DNA of 5,723 bases. Source: CBDHHC01 sp050633205 (GTDB taxonomy: Bacteria > Pseudomonadota > Alphaproteobacteria > Rhizobiales > CBDHHC01). The DNA lies in contig JBOEGA010000004.1 of NCBI GenBank assembly GCA_050633205.1, positions 1 through 5,723 of the forward strand. The letters run 5' to 3'. Positions within the stretch are counted from its first letter, which is position 1. The number at the start of each line of letters is the position of its first letter. This document shows, piece by piece, positions 4,385-5,723 of this stretch. A model generated the notes under the pieces. It saw only the letters and a list, made by a program, of their open reading frames with translations, was not told the origin of the DNA and did not search any database. A program made the translations under genes and the position numbers.

Positions 4385-5723
4385 ATGACATTTATGTTGC
4401 AAAGAGGGAGTTCTTCAAAATTTTCTCCCTCTTTTGAAGAATTTAAAAAGAACTACGATAATGGCAAGGCACAGGTTGTTTTTACCCGCCTGGTAGCTGA
4501 CCTGGAGACCCCGGTTTCTGCTTTCCTGAAGCTCACAGGAGATGACAAGTACAGCTTTCTTTTCGAATCTGTCGAAGGAGGAAATGTTCGTGGGCGTTAC
4601 TCGATAATTGGTTGTATGCCAGATCTGGTCTGGAGGGCAAACGGTGAGGAAGCCGAGGTAAATCGAAACCCGGTTAACAAGCCAGATGAATTTAAGAGGA
4701 CTAAAAGTTCAACCTTAACTGCACTTCGTGAGCTTCTGGAAGAATCCCGGATAGACCTTCCTGAAGATCTTCCCCCAATGTCCGCTGGTGTTTTTGGGTA
4801 TATGGGCTATGACACTGTCAGGCTCATTGAAAAGCTTGAGGATATCAATCCTGATAGCCTCGACTCTCCGGATGGAATCCTTGTTCGTCCAACAATGATG
4901 GTTATATTTGATGCTGTCAAAAATGAGCTGACTGCAGTAACGCCAGTTCGCCCGGGAAAGAAATTATCAGCAAAGACAGCTTATGACAGAGCTCAGGATC
5001 GATTGACAACACTGGCGGATCGTATGGATGAGCCACTGATGCACGGTTCTGAAATTGATGCCAGTACACTGGTTATGCCCGAACCTGTTTCAAATACAGA
5101 GCCTGCAGAATATTCCAGGATGGTCAGAAAAGCCAAAAAATATATTGCTGCAGGAGATATTTTTCAGGTTGTTTTAAGTCAGAGATTTTCTTCTCCATTT
5201 CCACTGGAGCCATTTGCTCTATACAGAGCTTTAAGGCGTACGAACCCTTCGCCTTTCCTGTTTTATCTCAATCTTGGTGATTTTTCGATTGTCGGATCAA
5301 GCCCTGAAATCCTTGTCAGAGTAAGGGAAGGGGAGGTCACGGTTCGTCCTATTGCCGGAACCCGTCCGCGAGGAGAAAGTCTGGCTGAAGATAGAGCTCT
5401 GGAGCAGGATTTACTCGCTGATACCAAAGAGCGTGCAGAACATTTAATGTTGCTGGACCTTGGCCGTAATGATGTGGGGCGTGTATCTGAAATTGGGTCT
5501 GTAAAAGTTACAGACAGTTTCTTCATAGAACGCTACAGCCAGGTTATGCATATTGTTTCCAACGTTATCGGCCAGCTTGATGCTGCCCAATATGATGCCA
5601 TTGATGCTCTGATGGCTGGTTTTCCAGCTGGGACGGTTTCTGGAGCACCAAAAGTTCGGGCTATGGAAATTATCGATGAATTGGAAAAAGAAAAACGTGG
5701 TGTTTATGCGGGCTGTGTTGGAT
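4385..5723 (+). CDS. trpE: Anthranilate synthase component I (runs off right edge)
   Basis: This open frame continues past the window end (446 complete codons). TrpE uses chorismate and ammonia supplied by TrpG to make anthranilate, the first committed step of tryptophan synthesis. Visible landmarks, numbered from 4385, are TRLVADLETPVSAFLKL in the N-terminal domain, FLFESVEGG (58-66, corresponding to the tryptophan feedback-site region LLES of other TrpE) followed by RGRYSIIG, GSSPEIL, PIAGTRPRG (322-330), ERAEHLMLLDLGRND, and FPAGTVSGAPK (413-423). Alanine in PIAGT marks anthranilate synthase; the aminodeoxychorismate synthase PabB has lysine there. About 55-65 C-terminal residues lie beyond the edge. 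The start is either the ATG at 4385 (GGGGG nine bases upstream) or the in-frame ATG at 4394 (GGGGA about ten upstream); homologues usually begin a few residues before the SPSFEEF segment, so both fit. Overlapping hairpins occupy the first codons. It is probably in an operon with ppiD. Confidence 0.95.
   Translation, partial: MTFMLQRGSSSKFSPSFEEFKKNYDNGKAQVVFTRLVADLETPVSAFLKLTGDDKYSFLFESVEGGNVRGRYSIIGCMPDLVWRANGEEAEVNRNPVNKPDEFKRTKSSTLTALRELLEESRIDLPEDLPPMSAGVFGYMGYDTVRLIEKLEDINPDSLDSPDGILVRPTMMVIFDAVKNELTAVTPVRPGKKLSAKTAYDRAQDRLTTLADRMDEPLMHGSEIDASTLVMPEPVSNTEPAEYSRMVRKAKKYIAAGDIFQVVLSQRFSSPFPLEPFALYRALRRTNPSPFLFYLNLGDFSIVGSSPEILVRVREGEVTVRPIAGTRPRGESLAEDRALEQDLLADTKERAEHLMLLDLGRNDVGRVSEIGSVKVTDSFFIERYSQVMHIVSNVIGQLDAAQYDAIDALMAGFPAGTVSGAPKVRAMEIIDELEKEKRGVYAGCVG
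4401..4441 (+). promoter_or_regulatory. Two mutually exclusive hairpins at the beginning of trpE
   Basis: Arm 4401-4410 (AAAGAGGGAG) pairs perfectly with 4425-4434. Arm 4411-4420 (TTCTTCAAAA) pairs perfectly with 4432-4441, and this second stem can extend by three pairs, including two G-U wobbles, using 4408-4410 and 4442-4444. The right arms share 4432-4434, and the extension uses the left arm of the first, so both full stems cannot form together. The first is GC-richer and is followed by TTTT, giving it a terminator-like look. All of this lies within the first ~20 trpE codons. A regulatory role is inference. Confidence 0.45.

Noticed and set aside
4377..4388. Three-codon ATG GGG AAA TGA overlapping the trpE start
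   Set aside because: Too short, with G-runs too close to serve as its ribosome site; it looks like a by-product of the G-rich region.
4354..4437. Trp-containing leader-peptide-like frame before trpE (TTG start, two Trp codons)
   Set aside because: It has no ATG and no Shine-Dalgarno, its Trp codons are not adjacent, and it runs deep into the trpE coding region, unlike an attenuation leader.
4385..5723. PabB rather than TrpE
   Set aside because: The PIAGT motif with alanine and the N-terminal feedback-site region identify anthranilate synthase.

Overview
The window looks like ordinary chromosome from a fairly AT-rich alphaproteobacterium. The genes resemble alphaproteobacterial versions, and the cluster pyrG / secG / tpiA facing ppiD / trpE is a neighbourhood I associate with that class. 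Genus cannot be decided from the sequence alone. There are no transposases, phage genes, tRNAs, rRNAs or CRISPR repeats.

Layout: two divergent groups start from a 243-bp intergenic region (2242-2484). Leftwards on the minus strand lie tpiA (triosephosphate isomerase, glycolysis/gluconeogenesis), a small unrecognised exported basic protein, secG (Sec translocon subunit) and the first 58 codons of pyrG (CTP synthase), which runs off the left edge. Gaps between them are about 100, 160 and 180 bp, so this may be several transcription units. The best terminator-like hairpin sits between secG and pyrG. Rightwards on the plus strand lie ppiD (a membrane-anchored SurA/PpiD-type periplasmic folding factor) and, 49 bp later, trpE (anthranilate synthase component I), which runs off the right edge. 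The last two are probably co-transcribed.

Functionally this is housekeeping: central carbon metabolism, pyrimidine nucleotide and tryptophan synthesis, and protein export. SecG and PpiD both act at the Sec translocon, and the uncharacterised protein between tpiA and secG carries a clear signal peptide.

The observations most worth a second look are these. Two unknown bases (NN) in tpiA mark a place where nine residues around beta-strand 4 are missing, most likely an assembly gap. Two mutually exclusive 10-bp hairpins lie in the first codons of trpE. A 15-bp tandem duplication lies inside the signal peptide of the unknown protein. There are also several strong inverted repeats between genes. 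I found no convincing undescribed multi-gene system here.
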